The position numbers and the translations under genes were made by a program. From a virus, in the IMG/VR virus record IMGVR_UViG_3300030098_002069, positions 19,072 to 73,241 of that record: a stretch of DNA of 54,170 nt. The stretch is one strand, 5' to 3'. Of the stretch, positions 30,980 through 42,700 are shown one piece after another (position 1 is the first letter of the stretch; each line of letters opens with the position of its first letter). The notes under the pieces were generated by a model. That model was not told where the DNA came from, did no database searches, and was given only the letters and a program-made list of their open reading frames with translations.

Positions 30980-31321
30980 ATGGGAGCATGGGATAAATTA
31001 TACATAGAAGTAGGTAGATTTAAAGATGCATCAGAAGCATATGATCAACTTGTTGAAGAAGAAATATACGAACATGGACATGATGGTTATAATGGTACAA
31101 TATCTACATCAGAAGGATTCTTTATGAGAGAAGACCACCCTAGATACGGAACAAAGAAATGGGATGATTTCTATGAGAAAACATTAGATGGAACAAAGTT
31201 TTCTAATTGGAACTGTATCGAAATAAAAGGTTCTTTTCTAAAGAAACTTAAAGAAGACTATGGCTACAAAAACAAAAGAAATATAAAAGCTTTTGTATTT
31301 TGGGGATTAGCTGCAACATGA
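30980..31321 (+). CDS. early hypothetical protein
   Basis: 113 residues beginning MGAWDKLYIEVGRFKDASEAY. The pattern GAWDKLYIE...GYNGTISTSEGF is a recurring small phage protein of unknown function. AAAGGAGGA lies 6 bases before the ATG, one of the strongest ribosome sites here. Fold: mixed alpha/beta. Confidence 0.6.
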   Translation: MGAWDKLYIEVGRFKDASEAYDQLVEEEIYEHGHDGYNGTISTSEGFFMREDHPRYGTKKWDDFYEKTLDGTKFSNWNCIEIKGSFLKKLKEDYGYKNKRNIKAFVFWGLAAT

Positions 31322-31533
31322 AAAAGAATATCTATGCTCATAGTATACTTTCATTAATCCTAAATGACCTAGGACAGAAAATAAATTATGAGCATAAATA
31401 TGCAGACACAGACAAAGTATTATTTCATGATGGAGCACATCATGGATATATATGTGGCTTAGATGATGCTTGTGGTATTATACAAAAATATCAAAAAAGA
31501 ATACGAAATAAACCATTAACAAAGGAGGTATAA
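31318..31533 (+). CDS. early hypothetical protein
   Basis: 71 residues from ATG 31318, overlapping the previous TGA; the in-frame ATG at 31300 lies inside the preceding gene and is less likely. His-rich middle (HDGAHHGYICGLDDAC) could bind metal. One-base overlap with the next gene. Not recognised. Confidence 0.55.
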   Translation: MKKNIYAHSILSLILNDLGQKINYEHKYADTDKVLFHDGAHHGYICGLDDACGIIQKYQKRIRNKPLTKEV

Positions 31534-31880
31534 TGGGTTACAGGTCAGAAATAATAGCTGGAGTACCAGCTGAACGTAAAGAAGAAGCACTAGCGATAAT
31601 TAATGAGTGGGATGAAGTTTCTGAAACAGATGATACATTTTATATGCATGCATATGAATGGAAATGGTATGATGCTTATGATGATGTCGCCAAGTTTAAT
31701 AAGTTTATTAGTAAGCTAGAAGACGAATACCAAGGAACAGAACATAAACCATTTTTAATAGGATTAGGTGAAGATGGAGCTTGTCATACTAGACTAGGTG
31801 AACCATATGAACATGATATATATGAAACTTCATATATAGAATCACCTATTAAATGGAAATCATGGATAATTGATAAATAA
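31533..31880 (+). CDS. conserved hypothetical phage protein (MGYRSEI family)
   Basis: 115 residues. The start MGYRSEIIAGVP, the WKWYDAYDDVAKFNKF centre and the GEDGACHTRLGEP end are typical of a short conserved protein found in phages of many hosts, function unestablished. Strong AAAGGAGG upstream. Predicted ferredoxin-like alpha/beta. Confidence 0.65.
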   Translation: MGYRSEIIAGVPAERKEEALAIINEWDEVSETDDTFYMHAYEWKWYDAYDDVAKFNKFISKLEDEYQGTEHKPFLIGLGEDGACHTRLGEPYEHDIYETSYIESPIKWKSWIIDK

Positions 31881-31882
31881 TC

Positions 31883-32062
31883 ATGATAATTATAACATTG
31901 TGGGAATGGGTATTAAACTTATTTATCTTTAGTATAAGCTTAGTATTAACACTACTAAGCGTAGCAGGATTTATACTATTAATATACATTCTTAAACAAC
32001 CCAAAGGAAATAGTAATGGAATTACAAAAAGCAAACACAGTATACAAAACAAACGATTATGA
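31883..32062 (+). CDS. early small membrane protein
   Basis: 59 residues: one long hydrophobic segment at about 12-36 (FIFSISLVLTLLSVAGFILLI) with a basic C-terminal tail. It starts 2 bases after the previous stop and overlaps the ParB-like gene by 47 bases. A clear single-pass membrane protein; role unknown, perhaps superinfection exclusion. Confidence 0.5.
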   Translation: MIIITLWEWVLNLFIFSISLVLTLLSVAGFILLIYILKQPKGNSNGITKSKHSIQNKRL

Positions 32063-32771
32063 AATGTTCAAAAAAATGAAACATAATCGCTATGTTAGGG
32101 ATCAACATGTTCAAAAGTTAAAGAAAAGTATGAAAGAAAGGTACTATCACATACCTTTAGTAGTAACTAAGGATTTTGAAATAGCTGATGGGCAGAATCG
32201 TTTTGAAGCTATAAAAAGCCTTGGTCTACCTGTCTACTTTATAGTCTTAGAAAACATTACAGTAAAAGACGTAAAGAAGATGAATATGAATCAAGAAGGA
32301 TGGTCTAGAAAAGAGTGGGCTGAAAGCTATAAGTCTGAAGGACTTAACAACTATGTATATTACTTAAATATTCGTAAAGAATTTAAAGTAAGCCATACTG
32401 TAGCATTAGCACTACTAGCTAACCATACTGATGACATCATAATGCTTAGAGATTTATTTGTTCAAGGTTCAATGTTTGTAGAAGACTATGAACTTGCACG
32501 TAGAACAGCAATGAAATTAAGAGCATGTCGCAAAACCTTCAAGGGATGGAGAAAGGCTAACTTTATTTATCCTATGATATATCTCTTGAAGCAACCCTCT
32601 AAAGTATATGACCATGAGAGGTTCCTATCTAAGTTAAAGGTAGCTCCAACGCTACTAATAAATGAACTTAGTTTAACAAATAGGAAAACCGATATTATAA
32701 ATGCAATTGAAAAGATTTATAATCATAGGGTCAGTACTGGAGCTAAGGTAAGACTACCAGTTGATTGGTAG
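32016..32771 (+). CDS. ParB/sulfiredoxin-like protein
   Basis: 251 residues. ParB N-terminal-like domain at 1-110 with DGQNR at 58-62 and a preceding YHIPLVV strand, the nucleotide-binding core of ParB/Srx folds (CTPase or nuclease-like). The rest is helical, Lys-rich and could bind DNA. AAAGGAAA lies upstream. It closes the early region. No partner ParA is present, so partition is unlikely; regulation or DNA processing is more plausible. Confidence 0.7.
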   Translation: MELQKANTVYKTNDYEMFKKMKHNRYVRDQHVQKLKKSMKERYYHIPLVVTKDFEIADGQNRFEAIKSLGLPVYFIVLENITVKDVKKMNMNQEGWSRKEWAESYKSEGLNNYVYYLNIRKEFKVSHTVALALLANHTDDIIMLRDLFVQGSMFVEDYELARRTAMKLRACRKTFKGWRKANFIYPMIYLLKQPSKVYDHERFLSKLKVAPTLLINELSLTNRKTDIINAIEKIYNHRVSTGAKVRLPVDW

Positions 32772-32780
32772 TATCTATAA

Positions 32781-32819
32781 TATAGGGGAGGTGCTATGCA
32801 CTTCCCTTATATTTTTTTT
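32781..32819. terminator. convergent intrinsic terminator
   Basis: TATAGGGGAGGTGC pairs with GCACTTCCCTTATA with two G-U pairs (32781-32811), followed by an eight-T run. It lies between the convergent ParB-like gene and the minus-strand protease-like gene. It stops plus-strand transcripts; the minus-strand T run is weaker. Confidence 0.75.
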
Positions 32820-33717
32820 ACTGATCTCCGAAAAATATATCTCCTAAGTTTGGATCCCAATCTCCAAACCAATTACCTTGTTTATATATATTGTCAGGTA
32901 ACCAACCTTCCCCTCTTTTAATCCAAGGTACGTTGTTTTGCAACCATCCACGAACACCCCTAACAGCTTTACGACCAGCTTCTCCACCAGTTGGTTTTGA
33001 TGGCATATTATCATACTTCATTGGAAAATCGTGGTCTACTAATTGACCCCTCATACCTAGTGGCATATTTTCTAACCAAGGCTTACCAATGTTTCTTTCA
33101 AATTCAACATCTGTTGTCATTGGGTGATAAGGATGATCTTTATTGTAAATTTGTTTTAAAAATGTTTCAGCATCATCACCATATTTTTTATGAGCTTGTT
33201 TTTCAGTTGGATAAGCACCCGCTGGTAACCAACCACGTGCTGCTTTATCAGCTTTATCATAAGAAGTTAATTCTGGAACCCTACCTTTATCACCTAATGT
33301 ATGACCCATAACTTCATGCCAAAATTCATGAGGTACAACATCTGAATCTCTACCAGCATATCTAGGATTAATTAATATTCTTGCTGTATCAGTAGGAGCT
33401 GTTCTTGGCGTATAATAACCACCAGTTGTTTTTGATAAATCACTTCCATGATAATGACCACCTCTTGTATTACCATAAGCATTATATGCATCATGATGCA
33501 TGTTTGCATACATTTTTAATCTACCAGCATCAAATTCTTTTCTAATATCTGTAACCTTACTATCTAATCCTAAGTCATCTAAATATTTTTGACCAGCATC
33601 TTCTGGTAAGGTATTTAAAAAAGCATCAACCCAAAGAGGAGAAACTTCACTTTTTTTTAAGTATTCTGGATATGGATAATCTTTACCCTGTTTCATTTTA
33701 TATGCACCATTAGCCAT
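32818..33717 (-). CDS. zincin-like metallopeptidase domain protein
   Basis: 299 residues. H130-E-F-W-H134 makes an HExxH zinc-protease site, with GH at 138-139 and a YAGRDSDVVP strand before it. The N-terminal third has an ALEY-like helical region and LNTLPEDAG, and the C-terminus is aromatic (WFGDWDPNLGDIFFGD). It starts at the stop of the 3028-aa gene and is last in the late operon. Metallopeptidase domains occur in phage polyvalent proteins, so it may be ejected or process a partner. Activity inferred. Confidence 0.6.
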   Translation of the reverse strand: MANGAYKMKQGKDYPYPEYLKKSEVSPLWVDAFLNTLPEDAGQKYLDDLGLDSKVTDIRKEFDAGRLKMYANMHHDAYNAYGNTRGGHYHGSDLSKTTGGYYTPRTAPTDTARILINPRYAGRDSDVVPHEFWHEVMGHTLGDKGRVPELTSYDKADKAARGWLPAGAYPTEKQAHKKYGDDAETFLKQIYNKDHPYHPMTTDVEFERNIGKPWLENMPLGMRGQLVDHDFPMKYDNMPSKPTGGEAGRKAVRGVRGWLQNNVPWIKRGEGWLPDNIYKQGNWFGDWDPNLGDIFFGDQ

Positions 33718-36700
33718 TATGATTCTCCTAACATTTCTTCTATTTGTTCTTGCTGCAAACCTCTACGTTCAGCTCTTCTAAGTCTACTTCTAGCTGCATT
33801 AACTGGAAGCCTAAGTGTTATTTCACCTACACGCTCTGGACTTTCAACAAGTTGTTTAATTTGTCGTATACCTCTACCAAAAGGAAACATAGTATATGCT
33901 GTATAACTACTAAACTTTTCCCAATCACCAGTCAACAATTCCCATGCTGCATCTGGTATTCTAGCAATTGGTGGCTTTAACAAGTTTAAAGCCCCTAGTT
34001 TAGAGCCAAAGAAAGCCATGTCACGTTCTCTTTTGTCTCCATATAACGAATCTGCAATAGATTGTATTGTATCTAATGGAGGTGCTAGTGCAGTATCAAA
34101 AATACTAAACATAAATGCACTACCCATTGCAAACATAAACATATCTATTGTATATATATCCTTAAATCTTTCGTATTCAGGTGTACCTTTCCTGAAACCA
34201 TATAACTTAGCTTGTCTGTAAAACTCTTTACGTACTCTTATAGAGTTCCAAACAAAAAGCTTGAATCTTGATAAAACTTTACCCATAGCAGTACGCATAA
34301 AAGCAGGTCTTGCTGAGTTCTGATATAAAAATTGAGTATTCTCTATGCCACGCATAGCCATATCAAAAACAAAGTCATCTTTTATAGATAGTTCTCTACC
34401 TTCTACACCATATCTATTAATAGTTTGTATAGCATGTGCGGTAAAAGCATTTAAACGATTGACTTTTTCTGAGTGCTGCATAAAAAATGAACCATATTTT
34501 ATCATAAGGTCTTTTACACCATACCTATCAATTACCTCTAATACAGTTTCTTCACCCTTACCTCTACCACTTTTCATAGCTTTAGTAATATCACGCTGTA
34601 TATCTTTGATATTTACACCAGCTTTCTTTAAACCAGATGTTAAATCTGTGTTTACCTCAAATTCATTCTGTATAAAGTTGTCTATAACACCACGTTCTTC
34701 AAGATACTGAAGTAATTCTTTTTTAGTCTTAGCATATTTGCCATTGTTTAATTTAATTACTGGCTTACCATCTGCATCAGATAACAGTCTTTTATATATC
34801 TGTTTATCACTAAATGATCTAAAAAAGTTACGCACCCCTGCACTACCAGCAGTCATAGCGTTACCACTAAATATATTAGTAGCCCACGTGCCTGTATTCG
34901 CCAGTAAACTCATTAACTGATACTGAGCCTCCATTCTACCAAATTCGTGGATTTTACGGCTAAAATACTCGATTCTAGCCTCCTTATCAACAGGAGCGTT
35001 CTTTATAAAAGGTGGTTTCCATCCTTTTCTCTCATATAAGTACTCATATCCTCTCACCATACTCTCATCAGAAGTTAAATAGAACAGGTTTTTCCTGTCT
35101 CTAAGCTTTAAAGGGTCTATCCCTTCTGTCATTCTAGTATTAAAATAAGATTGATGTCCTAAAATACTTTGCATATAAAGTCTAATGTAATCAGCCCAAA
35201 CTTCTGGGTAGCTTTTGTAAACACTACCATGTAATTTTAATTTTTCAGCTTTACTTACTTTATAACTTTTACTCATACCATGTAACATGTTATCAATTTC
35301 ATATTGACCTTTTATTGCAGTAGCATTCTTATAATAGCCTCTAATTATTTTATCCATATAATCAGTAAGTAAAACAGGTCGTTTATCGTAACCAACCATA
35401 TTAAATGCTCTGTCACGTAGTGGTGCTGGCATAGAACCCTGTTCATCAACAGTAACTTCTAGATCTTTTTCTGTAATTTTAGAAAAGTCAGCTAATAAAA
35501 TATCTTTTAAAGACAGGGAATCTCCCTGTTCCATAGCTTTATTCTCCATTTTATATTGCCATTTTTGTGCATTTTCAATTGCAACTTCTTCTTTTACACC
35601 ATTAGCAACGTCTTCAGCTATTCTTCTTTCTGTTTCAGTCTGTATCCATTCTTTAATTTCTCTACGTGCACCTTTATTGTATCCAAAATTCATATGGGGC
35701 ATGTATTCACTATATTCAAACTTGCCTATACTTTGATAATTCTTACGATTCTTTAAACGAAAATCTTTTAAATCTTTTATATTTTTTTTACCTTGAATTA
35801 GCTTTTCTAATTTGTATTCAAATTGATAACGCTTAAATCCTTCTGTACCAATTAAATTAATAATTTCAGGAGACTCAAGATTCTTTTCTATAACATTTAA
35901 TCTAAAATGTTTATGGTCAAACTGACCATCCTTATTCCATCTCATGTATTTATTTAATACACCACCTGTTTTTTTATACCAGCCATCAAAATCAGAATCT
36001 AATTCCCATTTACCTTGATTATCTGATACTTTATTTTGATACCTATCTTTAGTATAAATAAACTTATCTCCAACATGCTCAAAAAACTTAGTGACATGCT
36101 TGTCTAGTCCTTCTAGTTTTTTTAATTCCTTAACATCTGTAGGTCTATATCCCTCTTCTCTGTATCTAAATAGTTCTTTAAATAATCTATGTTGCTCTTT
36201 AGCACTAAAATTATTTAAGTAATTAGTAACAGGATCTAAGAATTTTTGACTAAAGTTTTTATCTTTAGTAATATGCATTTCTGCTCTTTGCCAATATTTA
36301 CCTATTGAACCAATAGGAGAAGTAAAATGATAAACAGGTTGCCATTCTAACCCCTTACTAGTCTTAACTAAACCATGATAAGCATAGTATGGTTTAAACA
36401 TACCCTTACTAGAAAGCTTTTCATCAACAAAACGTGGGTCTAGGTGCCAGTATTTGAGCTTAAACTTCAATCCATAGGGGTCTCTTATACCTTCTATGTA
36501 TTTATTTATAGCCATAACATCATCAAATGTTATAGTATCTGCTGACCTAGGCACACCCCCACCAGATAAAATACTAGTAAAATATTTAAACCATTCATTA
36601 AAGTTTTCAGAAAGTACCCTATGGTCTTCCATGTTTTTTCTAAACTCTTTTACTCCTTTAACCATATGGTCATTTAATGCCAGTAGGTTTAAGGCATCAG

Positions 36701-39700
36701 AATCTATAACCTCATTAATTGTCTCAAGCACAGGTTCATTCCTACGCTTTTCAACATCTAATTTAATCTTGACTCGATCTTCTGGTTTAGATTCTTTCAT
36801 AGATGTTCTTCTAAAAGTAAGATTTATTCTAGGCTTTCTGCCCTCTGTAGCCTTTGGTACAGAATGCAGGAATTGCTCTTGAGTCTCCCCTTGCATTATT
36901 AATAAATCATTTTCTTTTAAATTAATTCTATAGTCCCTACCACCTTTTTTAATACTGTGTAGATTAAATGGTACTTCAGCACCAAAACTAACAGATGCTA
37001 TAATAGGATTAGTACCTAACTCAGGTTCATTATCTGCATGTCTACCGATACTATCTTTTTCGTTCCTGTATTTATTGACAAGCACCGAATTGAATTTTAC
37101 TCCAGTAATATCTTCTATCTGTCTTTTTATTGCAAGTATCTCTGGTATCCAAGGCTTAGGAGGAATTGGTTCTTTACCAGAATATGAATAATCTGTACCC
37201 TTGTCTCCATAGTATGCAGTTAACCTAGGTTCTTTCCTACCACCTATTTCACCCTGTTCCCATTCAATAGCAGCATCAAGTTTCTTCATGTCTACATTTT
37301 TAATCTTATTAATAAGATGAAGAATCTTTTTATTCTCATATTCAACAATTTTCGATTCAGGGTTTCTTCTTTCAGATATTTTAATAGGATCAACTTTTAG
37401 TTGAATGTCTTTTGTTAAGGCTCTATCATACATCTCTTCCATCTTTTGATAGTACTCACGCTTTGCTTCAAAAGGTATATTGCTAGAACCATGAATTGTT
37501 TTATTGTGATTTACCTCAGGTAAGTCTGCTTTTACATTCTTTTGTCTATACCCTGTTATAGGACTAAGTAATAAAGCATGAAAATAATCTAACAATGGCT
37601 TAGGACTTATCCCATTTTTTACTGCAAGGTCACTAAGGTCTTTGTTAGCTCTTTCTATCTTAGCCTCAAGCTCTACTATTCTTCCATCAGCTTCTTCTTT
37701 GCTTTCAGGTCTATTACGCATGAAAGCTTTTATTTTATTCTGTCTCTCTACTACCTCTGGTATTAATTTAGAAGTTATATCACCTTTAATATTTTTATCA
37801 GCTAATTCTTTATGGATTCTAATAAAATGCTTATGTAGTAATTCTATTGTACCTAATTGTCCATAGGTCTTTCCTATGCTATCTAATACTCTATTAAAAT
37901 TATTTACTGCTGCAAGATTACTTATGTATCCTTGACTATTAATTAACATATTATCAATAAGGATTCCTAAATGCTTTTCAACAAATTGAGAAATTTCTTT
38001 TTCAGAATAGCTTTTTAATGCACCTGTTCTAGATATTTCTATAGGCAATCTTTCTTTTATTGTCTTATGCGATTCAATTATATCAGGAAATCTTAGGTTA
38101 TTAAGATTTATTCCCATATCATACATCTTATTAACTAAGCTGGGGATAACAGTTTTTAATGCTTTATCACCATGAATTTTACTTTTAACCCAATTAATAG
38201 TATGAGCCATGTCATGTAAACTCATAGAATCTTTTACATATAAATCTGATATTCTATATACAGCATTTTCTTTAGAGTTTCTATCTCTAGTAACTCTATA
38301 TCTAACATCGTTAATACTAGTATTAGCAGTTTCTCCAATTTCTAATCCAATAGAGTCTATAAAATCTAACGGAACAAAGAATTTGTTTTTTAAAGTCTTC
38401 TTACCAAACGTATCTGTTTTATAAATAAAGTCTTTTATTTTTTTTATACTTAAACTTTTAGGAGTAGAAAGAGGCTTTGCTACATTAATAGCATCTCTTA
38501 TTGCAGCTAAATGAGACTTGTTTCCCCATTCATTTATTTCTTTATATCCAAAATATCTATCACCATCTAGGTTAGAACCCATAACCTTTTCACCAGTAGT
38601 CTTACTATATACTTCTGTTTTAAAAGCAGAATCAAATAACATCCTTCTAAAATTAGGATAATCAATAACTGTTGGGTCATTACTTGCATCAGCAGATTTA
38701 TTAACAATAAGTGTACCTAAGTCTCTAAAGTATTGATCCCTTGTTTGTCCATTAACAAGACCATCTTTTAAACTAACTGTGGCTTCATATTCTTTACCAT
38801 TTACTCCTTTAAATGAAAAGGAATAATTACCACCATTTAATTTGACATAATCAATCCAGTTCTGCATTACTATCTTTGCAGAAAGACCATAGCCTAAACC
38901 ACCCTTGCCTTTATTTGAACCCTCTGCTACTTTATGTCTATAAGCTGGGGAAAATAAAAAGCTTCTAAAATATATATCATTACCTTCTTTATAACCTTTA
39001 TCTCCCTCTTGTAACTTATATCCCTTGTATCTCTGTATTTCATTTTCTGAAATATTAGGATCAGTAAATTCTTTTTCTAACCTATCTCTATACTCACCCT
39101 TTAAATGTGCTCTTTCACTAGCAACATCTTTAAATTTTTTAGTTAACTTATTAGAGAATCCTTGGAATATCTTAATACTGTCTGAGTCTTTATCTGCTCC
39201 ACCAAGATATACGTTGTCTTTGTGGTGGGTAAAGGATCCAGCACCTCTCTGCCCCGTAAAACCCCTAAAACGTAAGACACGTGTACCAGACATGCTGTCA
39301 GCAGGAGTACGAATAGCCAAGAGATTAAATGTCGTATTCCACTTTGCCACGTCAGGTTTTGACATCCCCTTATTATGGGATTTGCGATACTGCACCCAAG
39401 CTTCGCCCAACGTGACTGGCTCGTTCCTAATATCCAAATTAGTCTGTTTAACATCTATTCCTTTTTCAAATAATATATTTATTAAATCTTTTTCTGGTAT
39501 ATATCTATTATTAATAGGCATATTTCTAAAAGCCTCATCAAGATATACTTCTCCTTCACGGAGATTTCTTGTTTTTTTCTTAGGGTCTATATCTACATAC
39601 ATCATTTGGTCAGGTGTAAATGCCTTCAACCAAGATTTACCACCATGTTCTATATATGGATTAGAGAACCTACGAACAAGATACTTTTTGTATGCATTAT

Positions 39701-42700
39701 GCCAATTGTCTTTAAATAAAACATTACGAACAAGATATGTATCACGCATAGCCTCTGATAATAATTTATTTGTAGCATGGAACTGTTTATAATCTGCATT
39801 TGCATCAAACTCAAAGTCCATATCAAAGAAACCTTCCTTATCTAGCTTGTTTAGTTTATCCATAAACAAACGAGTTATCTTTGGTTCCTTGTTTTTTAAA
39901 ACATAATCACGAACAAACTCAAAAGGTATTTCCATTACCCCAAGGTCATGCTCATTCATTAACTTTATAAAACCCTTTACATCTTTTCCCTCTGTCTTTT
40001 CAAAAGCCCTAACAAGCTCCCTACCCCTAGCTGAACCAGCTAATGATGGTTCTATTACTTCTTTAAAATATTCTTTTGCAAATTCAGGAGCTTGTATTTC
40101 ATTTGACTGACCATATAACTGTATAGGTATTTCCTCACCTTTAATAGCCTTTACTACATTTTCAAACGTACCTGTACTTAATTGTAAATTATCTATAGGA
40201 AATTCATATATCTTTAATGGGTCTCTATTAAATAATTCTATTTGAGGTTTTTTAGTACCCCCTGTAGTCTCATACCAACCTTTTTTATACCCTATATCAC
40301 TTGTTTGATGTTCACCCCTTAGCTTTGCAGAACTATCAAAAACAAGAAAGTCTACATTATTGGCTTCCATAAACTTATCCCAAACCTCATTAGCACGCTG
40401 TCCATTTGATTTAGTAGCAAATGTTCCAAGATTAGTAGCACCAACTAATACTGGCTTGTAATGACCAGATTTAGGATCAAGTCCTATTGCATGTGCCCCC
40501 GCATCATAAAAAGCTTTTCTTATTATAATACCACCATCTGTATCACTAGATTCTTTTTCTTGATGTTTTGGTGCTGTGGTATTTATATCTTTTATAATTA
40601 CTACACGCATTAATCCATCAGGATTTGTTTTCTTAAAACTTAAAGGTGACAATGGAGTCATTCTATTAGAAAGTAACTGCATACGCTTATTAAAATCAGC
40701 AACGCTTTTACCATATCCCTTACCTAGTAATCTATGTAATTGATTTAAGTTAGGTGCATTAGGGTCTACTAATTTATTATTAGCAGCATGATGCATTACG
40801 TTAGAAATCCACTTACGCTCATGGTTACTATTCTCACCAAAAACACTTTTCTCAACTCTCTCTGAATGCTCATAAGATTTACGTATTGCCAATAATTTTA
40901 CATTATCTCCCTGTGATAAAGCTTCAAATATCATTTCTTTTGTAAGCTGTATATTGCCTAAGCTATCTGCATAGTTAGCAGTCATTAAGAAGTCTTTATC
41001 TTTAACACCACTATATATGTACTTGCCAGATTCATTTAATGCGTTCTGTACTAGCTTTAATCTGGCTGGACTTAGTTCAAATTTTACATTAGAACCATCA
41101 ATTCTATTTTTTAATATTTTAAATGGCTTACCATTTTCATCAATTCCATGAGTAAGAAATCTAAATCCCTTACCATAACCAATATATTCTAATGGTAGCT
41201 TATGGTATCTTTCCCCTATAGATACAGCACCTACTTGTTGATTATCTGCTGTTTCTACAGTAGCATATGTCTTACCATTACGCTTAGATAGTTTAATATA
41301 ATGTACTTTTTGTAAGGGCTCGACATCACTATGCCAATGTTGTCTTAGTTTTCTTTCATGTTTTTTAAATACTTTATCACCAAGAATGTTTTTCATTCTT
41401 TCTATAAAAACTTCTACTTGTGGATCTTGACCCTTTTTACCTAAACTTGCACTACGTGCCCCTTCCACAGCATCAGTAAAAGACTTTATATTTGTAAAAA
41501 TATCTTTTTCTATATCGTTATACATACGTTCAGATAATTGATTAACACGATTCCTCTTTAATACAACATCATCTGTAAAGTCAGATTGCTGACTATTATA
41601 TAACGCTTCTGAATTACTTATAGCATCCTGTATTCTCTCTATTAATCTAGTATCTATAGTATCCCTTGCTTTCTTTCTGTAATAAGAATGAATATCTTGT
41701 TCTTTAAAACTTTTTTCAGTCTTATTATAGTAATCTACAGCACGGTCTCTCCATTTGTATTCAGGAAAATGATGCTCTAAATAACCTAATGCTGAACCAG
41801 TAGAGCCTTTTAAACCCTCTGAGTTCTTAAAAGAAGGCATAGGGTGTTCTTCTATTATATATTTTCTAGTTTTTTTACTTAAATATTTAAAGTCTCTAGC
41901 AAGTTCTGGGTCTACTATATCTCGTATATCCCTAGAAAATCTTCCCTCTCCTTGCTTTTCTCCCAGCAGCCACTTACCAGCAGCAGCTTCATGTGCAGGT
42001 CTAGTATTATATCCAAAGAAACCACCTAGTAAATATTCATATATCTGCATTTCCGTAGGGTCACCACGTAATGTAGATGGGATTCCCATAAACATTGATG
42101 CAACACCAGCTCTAAGTCTTTTGTTAGCAGTATCTATTTGAGCAGGAGTACCCTTATATAGTTTACCTACTGATACAAAATTACCTATACCACCGAATGC
42201 ACCACCTGCTATAGCACCACCAACAAATGCATCAGCCATTATATCCTTACCCTTCCATACAGAACTAACAGCACTAGCAACACCAAGACCTAATGCTTCT
42301 TCAGTAATAGCTCTTGTCTTTGCACCTTTACGTAAAAAATCTAATGTTTCTAGTTTAGATTTATTTAAACTAACATCCATTAATTTTTTAGTACCCCTAG
42401 ATGCAATCATTGGAACTGCCATAGCATCTAAAGTATCTATACCAGATTGTATGGCTTTATAGAATCCTGTATTGCCAAATGGTTTTCTAAGAAGAGACAA
42501 TGGAGCTTTCATAATAGCTGGAGCAAACCCAGCAAGATGCCCCAATTGTCTAAAGATTGCTTCTCCAGTATTGCGTGGTTCTTTAGGGATGAGATCAAAT
42601 GTAGTTAATCCCTCAATAAACCCAGCTTGAGCCTGTTGCAATCCTCTTCTTAAACTAAAATCAGATTGCATTCTTTTGAATCTTATCTGATTAATTTCAG

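Noticed and set aside
32016-32771. Plasmid-like partition system (phage-plasmid lifestyle)
   Set aside because: ParB-like domain only; no ParA, no centromere repeats, no repressor or integrase.
38550-38575. SNLDGDRYF (residues 1410-1418 of the giant protein) as the polymerase catalytic motif
   Set aside because: It has D-G-D but Asn in place of the first Asp and no R-x-P 30-50 residues upstream. The DKDSD site at 1204 fits the family spacing better.
39025-39792. 255-codon plus-strand open frame opposite the giant gene
   Set aside because: Lies wholly antisense to a clear coding region with recognisable domains, has no ribosome site and reads as a Leu/Ser/Ile-rich low-complexity chain typical of a shadow frame.
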